A stretch of 25,444 bases of DNA. It comes from a virus. A model generated the notes under the pieces. It saw nothing but the letters and a program-made list of their open reading frames with translations. It was not told the origin of the DNA and ran no database searches. The translations under genes and the position numbers were made by a program. Of the stretch, positions 6,819 through 15,101 are shown one piece after another; the stretch's first letter is position 1; each line of letters starts with the position of its first letter. The stretch spans positions 1 to 25,444 of the IMG/VR virus record IMGVR_UViG_3300042691_018649. One strand, written 5' to 3'.

Positions 6819-9058
6819 TGGCAGACGAAACAATAATCTATAATGTCGTAATTGAAACGGGTGACCTTACCCGTCAAGCGGCTGAACTACGCAAAACAAT
6901 TGATGAGTTAAAGGGAAGACAAAAAGACCTTGATACATCCACGCAAGAGGGGCGCGTGCAATTTGAGGCCAATGCCGCTGCCATCAGAGATTTGCAAAGT
7001 GCGTACCGGCAAACGACAAAAGATATTGATAACGTCAACAAGCAAATACAGGCTGAAACGGGCAGTATTGCAGCCAACCGTGCTGAACTTGCGCGGCTTA
7101 CTGCTGAATACATAAAGATTGCAAAGCCAACGGCTGAGCAAACCTCCCGCATCAAGACGTTATCTGACCAATTAAAGGCGCAAGAAAAAGCGATTGGTGA
7201 CACCCGCAGAAATGTAGGTAACTATGCCGATTCCTTAAAGGAAGCATTAGCAAACTCGCAAACATTTGGCGGTGCTGTAAATGGATTGTCAAGCGCTGTA
7301 AGTTTGTTTGCTGGTGGGCCTTTGATTATTGCTATTGCCGCAATTGGTAAACTTGCTGACATATTTGGCAGCTTTAATGATGTACTTGATCCAGTAGAGC
7401 GGGCGCTTGGGGGTATAAATGCTGTTTTTTCTGAACTCATAAGCAGGGTTGGACAATTTGGTGGTGGATTAGCACAAATTTTATCAGGCAATATTTCAGG
7501 CGGTATAGATGCGATAAAAAATAGTTTTACTGGGCTATCATCATCTATAAGTGCAGCATTTAAAGAGGGGCAAAGGTTTGTTGAATTTCAGCAAAGGTTA
7601 GATGATGTGCAACGTACTCTTACAATAAGAAATGCGGAAGCCGCAAAACAAGTAGATGTTTTACTTGCTCAGGCAAAAGATAGATCAAAATCAGAACAAG
7701 AGCGCATTGATTTATTGCAACGTGCAGGCAAAATTGAAAAGGATAATTTTAATACAAGGTTACAAGTTGCAAAAACAGAGGAACTATTGTCGCAACAGCA
7801 ATTGAGGCGCGCGCAGGATAGAGGACAAACCACAGATGAACTTGAAAACAAAGCAGCAGAAGCAACTGTAAACAGGCTAAACTTAGAACGTGAAAGCCTT
7901 GCGCTACAAGAGCGCATACAGGGCCGTATTAATCAGTTGATTGAATCTGAACAGGCAGCAAGGGATGCCGCGGCAAAAAAAAGACAAGAGGATATTGCAA
8001 AAAATAAGGCTGAGAAAGAAAAGCAGCTAAAAGATGATGCAGACTTTTACGCGAAGTTATCGGAAAACATACGCAAGGCCGAAGAAGAACGGCAAAAGCA
8101 AGCCGAAGCGGATGCAAAGAAGATAACAGAAACGCGCAATAAAGAGTATGAAGATAGCCTTACTAACCTTGAAAATTATTATGCAGAACAAGAGCTTATC
8201 GCAAAGAACGCATTTTTAAATGGCGAAATATCTGAGCAGGAATACAATGAGAAAATTAATTCATTGCAAACTGATTCGCTTGATAGCCAACTTGTACTTC
8301 AAAAAGATTACGGAGAAAGCACGGTTAAACTTGAAAATCAAATTGCCGATGAGAAAATAGATGCTGCAAAAGAAGAAGAAGAAGAAAAGAAAAAGATAAG
8401 GGACGCTGAATTGCAGGCGGCATTTGGGCTTGCTGAAGAATTGACTGGATTGGCTCAGTCAATTGCATTAAATAGTGAAAAGAATGCTGAATTGCAAAAG
8501 GGGATTGCTGTATTCCAAATTGCAGTTGATACTGCTGCTGCTATTTCAAGCGCAACAAGAGCATCAACCCAAGGCGCTGATGTTATTGCGAGTGGTGGTT
8601 TAAGTATTCCAATAAAGATAGCAACATTATCAGCTACTATTCTTGCAAATATTGCCCGTGCAACTGCGATATTAAATTCTGCACCTCGCCAATTTTATGA
8701 TGGCGGTTACACCGGTGATGGCGACCCGCATGAGCGCTCAAATGCTATCGGGCCAAAGCCATACATTTACCACAAGCGCGAGTATGTTATACCTCACCAA
8801 ACACTTGAAAATCCATTTGTATCTGATTTTGTTTCCAAAGTTATTGAGCCAATGAGACGCGGCAACCCATCAATGGGATTGGTGGGCTTTGCTGATGGTG
8901 GCTTTGTGCAAACGGGCATACGCAATGAAATATCTTCATCCCTGCAAAGCAGCAACCTGGCAAAAGCAATAAGCCAAATGCGCCCAGTTGTGCGCGTGTC
9001 TGAAATAAATGACGTGCAAACACGCGTATCTGTAATTGACCGACAAGCAACCTTATGA
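6818..9058 (+). CDS. Tape measure protein
   Basis: At 746 residues this is the longest product here and has tape measure architecture. Residues 15-145 are a heptad-like coiled coil (LRKTIDELKGRQKDLD, LARLTAEYIKIAK). A hydrophobic Gly/Ala region follows at about 153-186 (AVSLFAGGPLIIAIAAIG). Another long charged coil occupies about 380-540, including EEEEEKKKIRDAE. A second hydrophobic region lies near 535-620. The C-terminal part (FYDGGYTGDGDP, GPKPYIYHKREYVIP, FADGGFVQTG) is typical of tape measures of Bacteroidota phages. It sets tail length; at about 1.5 angstrom per residue the tail would be near 110 nm. The ATG at 6818 shares its A with the lipoprotein stop. Confidence 0.88.
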   Translation: MADETIIYNVVIETGDLTRQAAELRKTIDELKGRQKDLDTSTQEGRVQFEANAAAIRDLQSAYRQTTKDIDNVNKQIQAETGSIAANRAELARLTAEYIKIAKPTAEQTSRIKTLSDQLKAQEKAIGDTRRNVGNYADSLKEALANSQTFGGAVNGLSSAVSLFAGGPLIIAIAAIGKLADIFGSFNDVLDPVERALGGINAVFSELISRVGQFGGGLAQILSGNISGGIDAIKNSFTGLSSSISAAFKEGQRFVEFQQRLDDVQRTLTIRNAEAAKQVDVLLAQAKDRSKSEQERIDLLQRAGKIEKDNFNTRLQVAKTEELLSQQQLRRAQDRGQTTDELENKAAEATVNRLNLERESLALQERIQGRINQLIESEQAARDAAAKKRQEDIAKNKAEKEKQLKDDADFYAKLSENIRKAEEERQKQAEADAKKITETRNKEYEDSLTNLENYYAEQELIAKNAFLNGEISEQEYNEKINSLQTDSLDSQLVLQKDYGESTVKLENQIADEKIDAAKEEEEEKKKIRDAELQAAFGLAEELTGLAQSIALNSEKNAELQKGIAVFQIAVDTAAAISSATRASTQGADVIASGGLSIPIKIATLSATILANIARATAILNSAPRQFYDGGYTGDGDPHERSNAIGPKPYIYHKREYVIPHQTLENPFVSDFVSKVIEPMRRGNPSMGLVGFADGGFVQTGIRNEISSSLQSSNLAKAISQMRPVVRVSEINDVQTRVSVIDRQATL

Positions 9059-9330
9059 AAATAGTACAAACCTTTGAAAGCCTGTTTTTGGCTGAGATTG
9101 AAAACAAAACACCTATTGAAATCCTTAACTTGCTAAATGACCGTGGCGTGCTTAACATGTCAAACATGGAGCGCTATGTGATACGCAAAGAGTTCAATGA
9201 CCTATGCGATGCGCGTGGCGGTTTTTGCCACGAGTGTTATCAAAAAATACCTGATGGCGTTGTGCCTATTTTAGCTGATAAGTTTGGCAAGGAGCCACGG
9301 CAAATTCACTACATCGTAAAAGGTAAGTAA
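9055..9330 (+). CDS. Small Cys-containing protein of unknown function
   Basis: The 91-residue product starts at an ATGA overlap with the tape measure stop, so it belongs to the tail operon and ends it. It has three cysteines (51, 58, 61) around CDARGGFCHEC, which could bind a metal together with His59. The C-terminal part (VPILADKFGKEPRQIHYIV) could form a helix-turn-helix of the kind that recognises DNA, but this is an impression. I do not recognise a family. A role as late regulator or tail accessory protein is possible. Confidence 0.6.
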   Translation: MKIVQTFESLFLAEIENKTPIEILNLLNDRGVLNMSNMERYVIRKEFNDLCDARGGFCHECYQKIPDGVVPILADKFGKEPRQIHYIVKGK

Positions 9331-9353
9331 CAAATTTTCGGCATATTACGCCA

Positions 9354-9374
9354 ATTGCTTGCAATGTAAATTTG
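9354..9374 (+). promoter_or_regulatory. Possible promoter and dyad before head protease
   Basis: TAAATTTG at 9367-9374 is a good -7 box and ends eight bases before ATG 9383. The -33 position holds TTA (9346-9348) instead of TTG, so the site is weak by consensus. A perfect dyad ATTGC-TT-GCAAT (9354-9365) lies just upstream of the -7 box and might bind an activator or repressor. Confidence 0.4.
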
Positions 9375-9382
9375 TAGGCAAT

Positions 9383-10489
9383 ATGGGTAAAGAACACCAC
9401 ATTTACATCTATGAGCCAATCGATTCGTTTTGGGGCTATTCCTCAAAACAAATGATTGCTGAAATTGCTGATGCTCGCAAGGTATCGGCTGATTCTATTG
9501 TGCTGCATATCAATAGCCCAGGCGGTTCAGTATTTGAGGGCTTTGCCATTTACAACCTGTTAAAAGATTCCGGCCTTACCGTTACAGCCAAAGTTGAAGG
9601 CGTGTGCGCATCTATTGCCACGCTTATCGCATTGGCCGCTAATGAAATACACATGGCGCGCAACAGCCAATTTATGATTCACAATCCATCAATGGAAGCC
9701 GGTGGTGATGCAGCCAAAATGAAGCAAGCTGCTGATATCCTTGAAAAGATTGAGAGCCAACTTATATCAGCCTACGTTATCAAAACAGGTAAGCCTGAGG
9801 ATGAGATACGCGAAAAGATGGCTGCTGAGACTTGGTTTACCGCTGATGAGGCCGTTGCCTATGGCTTTGCTGATTCAGTAACTGAATCGCTCAAAATCGC
9901 TGCAATTTACGATAAATTAAATTCCATAAAAATGAAGCAAAAAGATAACAAAGTGCTTTCGGCCATTGATGGCCTGTTAGCAAAAATCAAGGCAGAATTT
10001 GCCAACCCAACCAACGGCATGATGAAACTGAAAGATGCCGAAACAATCCTGTACTTTGAAGGTGAACTTGTAGAAGAAGGTAAAAAGGTTTACACCGATG
10101 AGGCCATGACCGTACCTGCTCCTGAAGGCGATCACATGCTTGAAGATGACAAAATGATTACCGTTGGACCTGATGGCACAGTTGTGCGTGTGCTTGAACC
10201 AACAGCGTCAACTGATGAGCAATTAGCCACTTTGACTGCTGAGAATGAGCAATTGAAAAATCAGATTGAAACCATGAATGCTCAAATTGCTGAAATGCAA
10301 AACAAGCATCAGGAAGCATTGAACACATTGGTTACTGAGGTTGAAAACCTTAAAACACTTGCTCTTGGTGAGCCGGTGAAGGTTAAAGCAACTGCCGCTG
10401 TATCAAATGAGGCAAAAAGCAAAACAAAAGCAAGCCCATCAGCATGGGATTCACTTGCCGATAACATCAAAAAGAATTTCGTAGCATAA
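9383..10489 (+). CDS. ClpP-like head maturation protease with fused scaffold domain
   Basis: The ATG at 9383 is chosen because the alternative TTG at 9359 lies within the promoter. Of 368 residues, about 1-175 form an S14 (ClpP-like) protease: INSPGGSVFEG, the catalytic Ser77 in GVCASIATLIALA, His100 in MIHNPS, and the final ETWFTADEAVAYGFAD. The position of the ClpP catalytic Asp appears to be Glu149. Residues about 185-368 are charged, with a coiled coil (LTAENEQLKNQIETMNAQIA) and a basic C-terminus, as in scaffolds. So protease and scaffold seem to be one chain that shapes the prohead and then cleaves itself and its partners. An in-frame ATG at 9932, right at the domain border, might also yield scaffold alone. 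The capsid gene follows 22 bases later. Confidence 0.88.
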   Translation: MGKEHHIYIYEPIDSFWGYSSKQMIAEIADARKVSADSIVLHINSPGGSVFEGFAIYNLLKDSGLTVTAKVEGVCASIATLIALAANEIHMARNSQFMIHNPSMEAGGDAAKMKQAADILEKIESQLISAYVIKTGKPEDEIREKMAAETWFTADEAVAYGFADSVTESLKIAAIYDKLNSIKMKQKDNKVLSAIDGLLAKIKAEFANPTNGMMKLKDAETILYFEGELVEEGKKVYTDEAMTVPAPEGDHMLEDDKMITVGPDGTVVRVLEPTASTDEQLATLTAENEQLKNQIETMNAQIAEMQNKHQEALNTLVTEVENLKTLALGEPVKVKATAAVSNEAKSKTKASPSAWDSLADNIKKNFVA

Positions 10490-10511
10490 ACATTTAATCA
10501 CAAATAAAGAC

Positions 10512-11492
10512 ATGGCAAACATTTTAAACTTTGACAACGTTGCTTGGGAAGGACAACAGGCGAATGATGTATTTATCAAACCCGCATTCCTTATCCCGTC
10601 CATCACTTCTGAAGTGGAAGTTATGCTGGGCGTTAAATCTAAGCGTCAAGTAGTACTTGATACCAACCTGCGCGACATCGTGCGTGCATCTTCAGGCTGC
10701 GGTCGCACAACTGCCGGTGATGTTATCGACTTAACCGATAAATTCCTTGAGGTATGTGACGCTAAAATCAACCTGGAGCAATGCGCTAAAAACTTGGCCG
10801 ATACCTTCATGGAAGAATGGCTGAAAACCGGCAACGCTATTTATGACCTTACCGGAACTGAAGTTGCTACATACATTGAGCGCAAAGTGTCTGAAGCACT
10901 TGCCCGTGACGTTTACACAATCCTTTGGTTTGGCGACACACAAAGTAACAACGCTACATTGGCTACCTGCGATGGATTGTGGAAGAAACTGATTAATGGT
11001 GTATCAGCTTATGGCGTACAACGTGCTTACACTTTCCAAAGCAATACTTTAACAGCTGGTCAATCATTAACCGTTCTGCGTGAAATGCACGAAAACGCAA
11101 GCGATTTGTTAGATCAGGTTGCTGACAATGAGAAGTATTTCAAACTTACCCGCGACCTGTACTACAACTACCTCGCGCTTCGTGAAGATGCTTGCTGTGG
11201 TGATATGTCATGGCAGATGCTTGAAAACGGATCACGTCAGGTTTACTTCCGTGGCATTCCGGTGTACAAAGCAACTGAATGGAGCAACGCTATTAGCCAC
11301 TACAACCTGTCATTCCCTAACCGCGCGATTTACACCGCTAAATCAAACCTGTACTTGGGAACTGATGCTATCAGCGACACCAACAGCTTTGAGATGTACT
11401 ACGAGCGCAAAGACAAATTGACTTACATTGATGGTGAGTTCAAAATTGGAACTCAGTACATGTACGATGAATTGACCGTGTTGGCTTACTAA
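10512..11492 (+). CDS. Major capsid protein (HK97 fold)
   Basis: The 326-residue product follows the protease-scaffold gene, the classic position for the capsid protein. Features include an N-arm (MANILNFDNVAWEGQQANDVF), a long spine-helix region (INLEQCAKNLADTFMEEWL, ATYIERKVSEALARDVYTI) and a C-terminal beta stretch with RGIPVYKATEWSNA, then TYIDGEFKIGTQYMYDELTVL, read as HK97-type E-loop, A-domain and P-domain parts by order only. Six or more cysteines (SGCGRT, DACCGDM) are unusual for a cytoplasm-assembled shell and recur in capsids of related Bacteroidota phages. Codons look smoother and more C-ending than in neighbouring genes, as expected for a highly expressed gene. Confidence 0.85.
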   Translation: MANILNFDNVAWEGQQANDVFIKPAFLIPSITSEVEVMLGVKSKRQVVLDTNLRDIVRASSGCGRTTAGDVIDLTDKFLEVCDAKINLEQCAKNLADTFMEEWLKTGNAIYDLTGTEVATYIERKVSEALARDVYTILWFGDTQSNNATLATCDGLWKKLINGVSAYGVQRAYTFQSNTLTAGQSLTVLREMHENASDLLDQVADNEKYFKLTRDLYYNYLALREDACCGDMSWQMLENGSRQVYFRGIPVYKATEWSNAISHYNLSFPNRAIYTAKSNLYLGTDAISDTNSFEMYYERKDKLTYIDGEFKIGTQYMYDELTVLAY

Positions 11493-11497
11493 TCAAT

Positions 11498-11503
11498 AGG
11501 AGG
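11498..11503 (+). promoter_or_regulatory. Canonical Shine-Dalgarno before tail tube gene
   Basis: AGGAGG lies eight bases before the ATG at 11512. It is the only full-consensus site I notice before a gene in this window, where starts are otherwise coupled or leaderless. It probably gives strong translation of the tail tube protein. Confidence 0.7.
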
Positions 11504-11511
11504 TAAACAAT

Positions 11512-12084
11512 ATGGCAGCTTGTAAAATTACAGCCGGATTGGATTGCGCATCGTGCAACGATATCCGTGGAAAGTCAGGATTGTTTAATGAAATCTACGT
11601 CATCAATTACGATGACGTGGATTCAACATTAGGCATTAATGGAATCTACTATACTGGTGTAGCGCCTTTTTATGTTACCGGACTTGCAATTAGCGCATAC
11701 GCAAATGCTTATAAGTTCTGCACTAAAAAGCAGAGCGGAGCAATTACGCATGAGCTTGTTGTAACGGACGGTGGCTATAAATACTACACTCAAACGCTCA
11801 CGGGTTCATTTATTCAGTCAGATGCGCAAAGCAGATTGGATATTGATGGCCTTATTGGTGGCAATTTCTACATTGTTGCACGTGACTTTAATAACCGCTT
11901 TTGGTTGTTAGGCCAAGGCGATGGTGTTGAATTAACTGCTGCCACACAAACTACCGGTACAGCACCTGGCGATGCTGCTGGCTACACCTTTACCTTCACA
12001 GGTAACGTTGACGGCCTTGCCCCGCAATTGCTGAAAAACGGTAACTATGAGGACACTTTGAATTACCTTGAATCATTATTGTAA
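11512..12084 (+). CDS. Major tail (tube) protein
   Basis: The protein has 190 residues, typical for a tail tube subunit, and follows the capsid gene in the same transcript. It begins with ACKITAGLDCASCNDIRG, a Cys/Gly-rich N-terminus like that of tail tube proteins of Bacteroidota phages. The body is beta-rich: FNEIYVINYDDVD, THELVVTDGGYKYYTQTL and YTFTFTGNVDGLAPQLL. The strong Shine-Dalgarno fits a protein needed in hundreds of copies. A hairpin terminator follows directly, closing the head-tube unit. An alternative is a capsid decoration protein, but size, strands and the final DGLAPQLL segment favour the tube. Confidence 0.7.
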   Translation: MAACKITAGLDCASCNDIRGKSGLFNEIYVINYDDVDSTLGINGIYYTGVAPFYVTGLAISAYANAYKFCTKKQSGAITHELVVTDGGYKYYTQTLTGSFIQSDAQSRLDIDGLIGGNFYIVARDFNNRFWLLGQGDGVELTAATQTTGTAPGDAAGYTFTFTGNVDGLAPQLLKNGNYEDTLNYLESLL

Positions 12085-12116
12085 AGAGGTTCTGTTTTCA
12101 TATTGTTAGGTTTGGA

Positions 12117-12151
12117 AAATGCCCCGCAGGAATGTGGGGCTTTTCTTTTTT
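12117..12151 (+). terminator. Rho-independent terminator after tail tube gene
   Basis: GCCCCGC (12121-12127) pairs with GTGGGGC (12134-12140), a 7-bp stem with one G-U pair and a six-base loop. AAAAT precedes it and TTTTCTTTTTT follows (12141-12151). It ends the head operon just ahead of a new promoter for the glycosyltransferase cassette. Confidence 0.88.
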
Positions 12152-12196
12152 GTGCAAAAATTTGTTTGTATTTTTAAAAACTACATATTAATTTTG
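12148..12196 (+). promoter_or_regulatory. Promoter with upstream dyad for glycosyltransferase operon
   Basis: TTTG at 12165-12168, a 20-base spacer and TAATTTTG at 12189-12196 fit the Bacteroidota consensus. The -7 box ends four bases before ATG 12201. The dyad TTTTGTGCAAAA (12148-12159) sits upstream of the -33 box and partly shares the terminator T tract. The same dyad on the opposite strand lies before the promoter near 24850. Confidence 0.55.
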
Positions 12197-12200
12197 GCAC

Positions 12201-12377
12201 ATGACCCCGCAAGAACTGAAAACACAAATAGATGCTGCCGGTGGCCGTGCTATGCCGCGCAACAATCCGTTATGGAAGCAATTATTTGACCTTGCCCAAG
12301 CAAGTAAGGCAGGCATTCCAAAGAGTTGCGGTTGCAGGTTTAACAAGGCGTATGATTGGTTGGCTAAAATTTCATGA
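12201..12377 (+). CDS. 58-residue protein of unknown function, first gene of the glycosyltransferase operon
   Basis: This short gene runs from the ATG directly after the promoter to a TGA overlapping the next start (ATGA). Its product has CGCRFNKAYDWLAKIS at the end and one or two helices before (LWKQLFDLAQASKAG). There is no membrane segment. Two close cysteines (CGC) might bind a metal. Being first on the transcript and nearly leaderless, it could also serve as a leader gene that couples translation to the next gene. I do not recognise the family. Confidence 0.6.
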   Translation: MTPQELKTQIDAAGGRAMPRNNPLWKQLFDLAQASKAGIPKSCGCRFNKAYDWLAKIS

Positions 12378-13057
12378 AAACAGACCTGTATCAAATTTAC
12401 TATTCACCTGAAACAAAGGCAAAGCTGCATCCTGGGTGTATTGGCATTGATAACAGCAAGCGGTTTGAGCCATACCCTACATTAGAAAGCCGTACTATTT
12501 GCGATTTGTTTGCTTCCAATGACTTTGCCTGCGATTACCTTGGCGTGCTTTCATGGAAATTCGAAATGAAAGTGCCAATTAGCATCAGCAACTTGCGCCT
12601 GCGCATTGAGCAGGATGAATATAAGCATGATGTCTACACCTTTTTTTCAGCGCTTACGCATCCAAACATTTGGCAAAAGGGCGAAGTATGGCACAATGGG
12701 ATAATTATGATGGCAGAGGAAATGTTTAAGCGCATTGGCTTTCATTTTAACCTGCGCACCATACCGCGCACTCCGGTGGTGTATCAAAACGCGCATGTGA
12801 CCAAATTAAGCGTGTATAAAGATTTTGTTGACAATTGGCTGCTTCCATGCGTGAACGTATTGGAAACCCATCAGGATTTGCAGGATGAGTTAAACAAGCG
12901 TATGCCGTACAGGGTTGGCAATACCAACCATAATACAGAAGCGCAACTAATGCGCAGCATTGGCAAACCTTATTACACTATGCACGCCTTTATTGCTGAG
13001 CGTATATTCAGCACGTATTTAGCCTTTCATCCACAGAAAATAAAAAACCTTTGCTAA
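12374..13057 (+). CDS. Protein of the glycosyltransferase cassette, family not recognised
   Basis: The 227-residue product starts with LYQIYYSPETKAKL and contains YLGVLSWKFEMKV and, near the end, PYYTMHAFIAERIFSTYLAFH. A 'host cell view' motif such as GVLSWKF and a C-terminal ER-x-F-S helix recall the small glycan-synthesis proteins grouped with GT-A enzymes, but I see no clear D-x-D metal motif. It overlaps its neighbours at both ends (ATGA before, TAATG after), so it is certainly part of the cassette. It may be a glycosyltransferase of an unusual type or a partner that supplies or binds the acceptor. Confidence 0.6.
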   Translation: MKTDLYQIYYSPETKAKLHPGCIGIDNSKRFEPYPTLESRTICDLFASNDFACDYLGVLSWKFEMKVPISISNLRLRIEQDEYKHDVYTFFSALTHPNIWQKGEVWHNGIIMMAEEMFKRIGFHFNLRTIPRTPVVYQNAHVTKLSVYKDFVDNWLLPCVNVLETHQDLQDELNKRMPYRVGNTNHNTEAQLMRSIGKPYYTMHAFIAERIFSTYLAFHPQKIKNLC

Positions 13058-13761
13058 TGAAATTTAGCGTAATACATCCCAGCCGTGGCCGAGCTCATTT
13101 GGCGTACAAGACATACCAAAAGTGGATGTCAAACATTAGTAGCCTGCACACGTATGAGTATATTTTGAGCATTGACGCAGATGACCCGCAATTGCATGAA
13201 TACATGCGCTTGTTTGCATCCAATCAGGTATTTATCAATCCTGTGCCATCATCAACGGTGCAAGCGGTAAACAATGCGGCAGGCGTGGCAAAGGGCAAAG
13301 TGCTTATTTGCATTAGCGATGATTTTGAGCCTGCCGTACATTGGGATGAACTTATTGCTGCTGAGGTAGGCGACTGCAAAGATTGGATTCTAAAAACGCA
13401 AGACGGCACGCAAGGGTGGATAATTACGCTGCCAATAATGGATAGGGAGTATTATAACCGCTTTGGCTACATTTACCCGCCCATGTACAAGCACATGTTT
13501 TGCGACACGCACATGACCTGCGTGGCTGATTTATTAGGCCGCAAGATTGTGAGCAATTTGCACTTTAGGCATAAGCACTATTCGCAGGCTGATGGCATAA
13601 AAAAAGATAGCGTAAGCCAACGGGCTGATGCAACATGGAACGAAGGCGAACGCGTTTTTTTGGATTATTGGAAGCGCGGGTTTGATATCGATAATCCGGT
13701 TGGCAAAATACAAGACCAAGGCACTATTAATTGGGTAAAAAGTAAACTGAAACAAATATGA
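13057..13761 (+). CDS. GT-A fold glycosyltransferase-like protein
   Basis: The ATG at 13057 shares its A with the TAA of the previous gene; a TTG at 13051 is less likely. Of 234 residues, the start (FSVIHPSRGR) is the first strand of a GT-A domain, followed by ILSIDADDP (residues 37-44) and VLICISDDFEP (82-92), the place of the D-x-D nucleotide-sugar/metal motif. The middle contains the NNAAGVAKGKV segment typical of family 2 enzymes, where the helix before D-x-D carries N and G. A late His-rich part (HFRHKHYSQADG) may help catalysis. It would transfer a sugar from a nucleotide donor to an unknown acceptor in the cytoplasm. No membrane segment is visible. Confidence 0.75.
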   Translation: MKFSVIHPSRGRAHLAYKTYQKWMSNISSLHTYEYILSIDADDPQLHEYMRLFASNQVFINPVPSSTVQAVNNAAGVAKGKVLICISDDFEPAVHWDELIAAEVGDCKDWILKTQDGTQGWIITLPIMDREYYNRFGYIYPPMYKHMFCDTHMTCVADLLGRKIVSNLHFRHKHYSQADGIKKDSVSQRADATWNEGERVFLDYWKRGFDIDNPVGKIQDQGTINWVKSKLKQI

Positions 13762-13985
13762 GCGGCAAAGCATTTAAAACAGAACGCAACAAGTGGAAGA
13801 AAGCATTTGAAAAAGCAAGCGAGCAAAACCGTATAATGGTTGGCCATTTGCTTTCCATTGCAGCAGACCCACAATCAGAAATTGCGCAAAACATCATCAC
13901 CTTTTACAAACAGAAATACGATGAACTCAAACAAAAAACTATCGATACTGATAGCAACGGTGCTGGAACGTCAGCAGCAGTTTAA
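13758..13985 (+). CDS. 75-residue basic helical protein of unknown function
   Basis: The product starts at an ATGA overlap with the previous stop. It is rich in Lys and Gln and predicted mostly helical (AFKTERNKWKKAFEKAS, ITFYKQKYDELKQK). Its last 65 bases overlap the next glycosyltransferase gene in another frame, one of the larger overlaps in this window. It may act as a small partner or chaperone of the neighbouring enzymes, or serve only to carry ribosomes to the next start. I do not recognise a family. Confidence 0.6.
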   Translation: MSGKAFKTERNKWKKAFEKASEQNRIMVGHLLSIAADPQSEIAQNIITFYKQKYDELKQKTIDTDSNGAGTSAAV

Positions 13986-14523
13986 TCAATTGGTTCAGGA
14001 GTTTAACCGCCAAATTGAGATTAACAAGTATCAAGACATTGTGGAGGTGTGCAGCATTAGCGACAATAAGCAAATGACTATTGGCGCAAAAAGGCAAAAG
14101 CTGCTTGACATGGCCGCAGGTGAGTACGTTGTATTCTTTGATGATGACGATTGGCCGGAGGCGTATTATGTGGCTGAAGTGGTGGCCGCATTAGAAACAA
14201 AGCCTGATTGTATTGGTATGCTTATACGCATGACCACCAATGGCCGGCAACCTCAAATGTGCTGCCACAGCCTGCAATTTCCTGACTGGAAAGATAACTA
14301 TGCAGGATATGACTATGTGCGTAACGTAACGCATTTCAATCCGGTCAAGTCTTACATTGCAAAATTGGTAGGCTTTCTTGATAAACGTTTTGGTGAGGAT
14401 AAAGAGTATAGCGATAAAGTGACCTTGCTGTGCAAGGATGAGGTGTTTATCAATAAGCCCATGTTTCACTATAGGTACACCACACATATACCACACAATA
14501 AAAAATACGGGTTTACTAAATGA
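13921..14523 (+). CDS. Family 2-like glycosyltransferase, first of a paralogous pair
   Basis: The ATG at 13921 is chosen because the protein from there begins with the canonical first strand KLSILIATVLERQ. An upstream ATG at 13840 would add 27 residues that are the shadow of the previous gene. The 200-residue product has ISDNKQMTIGAKRQKLLDMA, then VVFFDDDDWPE with a four-Asp run at 74-77 (D-x-D region), and a late GEDKEYSD segment where family 2 enzymes have their catalytic base (ED). It resembles the next gene over its whole length, with DDDD at the same residue number. No membrane helix is seen, so it acts in the cytoplasm on an unknown acceptor. Confidence 0.82.
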   Translation: MNSNKKLSILIATVLERQQQFNQLVQEFNRQIEINKYQDIVEVCSISDNKQMTIGAKRQKLLDMAAGEYVVFFDDDDWPEAYYVAEVVAALETKPDCIGMLIRMTTNGRQPQMCCHSLQFPDWKDNYAGYDYVRNVTHFNPVKSYIAKLVGFLDKRFGEDKEYSDKVTLLCKDEVFINKPMFHYRYTTHIPHNKKYGFTK

Positions 14524-15101
14524 AAACATTAGCTATACTTATACCGTCTATTCCTGAAAGAATTGAACAGCTGAAATTAATATTTGACGAGTTGCAGCGC
14601 CAAATATCTGAATATGAACGGCCTGAGCAGGTAAAAATAATTACATTAATTGACAATAAGCAGTTAAGCATTGGACAAAAGCGCCAGGAATTGGTAAACT
14701 TGGCTTTAAAAGCAAACGCCAAATACTGCACTATGTTGGATGATGATGACTATGTGACCGCCAATTACGTGTACGAGATTTGCAACGCGATACATGACAC
14801 CAATGTTGATTTGATCACCTTCAATCAGCTTGCGCGCATAAACACCGCGCATAGCATTGTACATTTTAAGCACAAAGGCGAGTTGCAAGCGTTTAATTCA
14901 AATGGCATTACTGAGCGGCCCGCATGGCATTGCAATGTTTACCTTACAGAAATTGCCAAAAATTGCTTATTCGGAGATTCAAATTGGGGCGAAGATGAGC
15001 CATTTTCACAAGCAATAAATGATTTGTGCGAAACAAGCCATCACATTCCGCACGTTTTGCACCTGTACCAACACGATTCACATAAAACAGCAGCCAAATG
15101 A
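14520..15101 (+). CDS. Family 2-like glycosyltransferase, second of a paralogous pair
   Basis: This 193-residue enzyme begins LAILIPSIPERIEQL and has LIDNKQLSIGQKRQELVNLA, then CTMLDDDDYVT with DDDD at residues 74-77, matching the preceding paralogue. A later WGEDEPFSQAI supplies the E-D pair expected for the catalytic base. Between these is a short acceptor region (RPAWHCNVYLTEIAKNCLF) that differs from the paralogue, so the two may use different acceptors or sugars. Start and stop overlap both neighbours by ATGA. Two steps of one oligosaccharide, or a duplicated activity diverging after duplication, are both possible. Confidence 0.82.
   Translation: MKTLAILIPSIPERIEQLKLIFDELQRQISEYERPEQVKIITLIDNKQLSIGQKRQELVNLALKANAKYCTMLDDDDYVTANYVYEICNAIHDTNVDLITFNQLARINTAHSIVHFKHKGELQAFNSNGITERPAWHCNVYLTEIAKNCLFGDSNWGEDEPFSQAINDLCETSHHIPHVLHLYQHDSHKTAAK

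Noticed and set aside
13840-13920. An upstream ATG giving a longer glycosyltransferase
   Set aside because: The added 27 residues are a frame-shifted copy of the preceding gene and lie before the canonical first strand of the GT-A domain.
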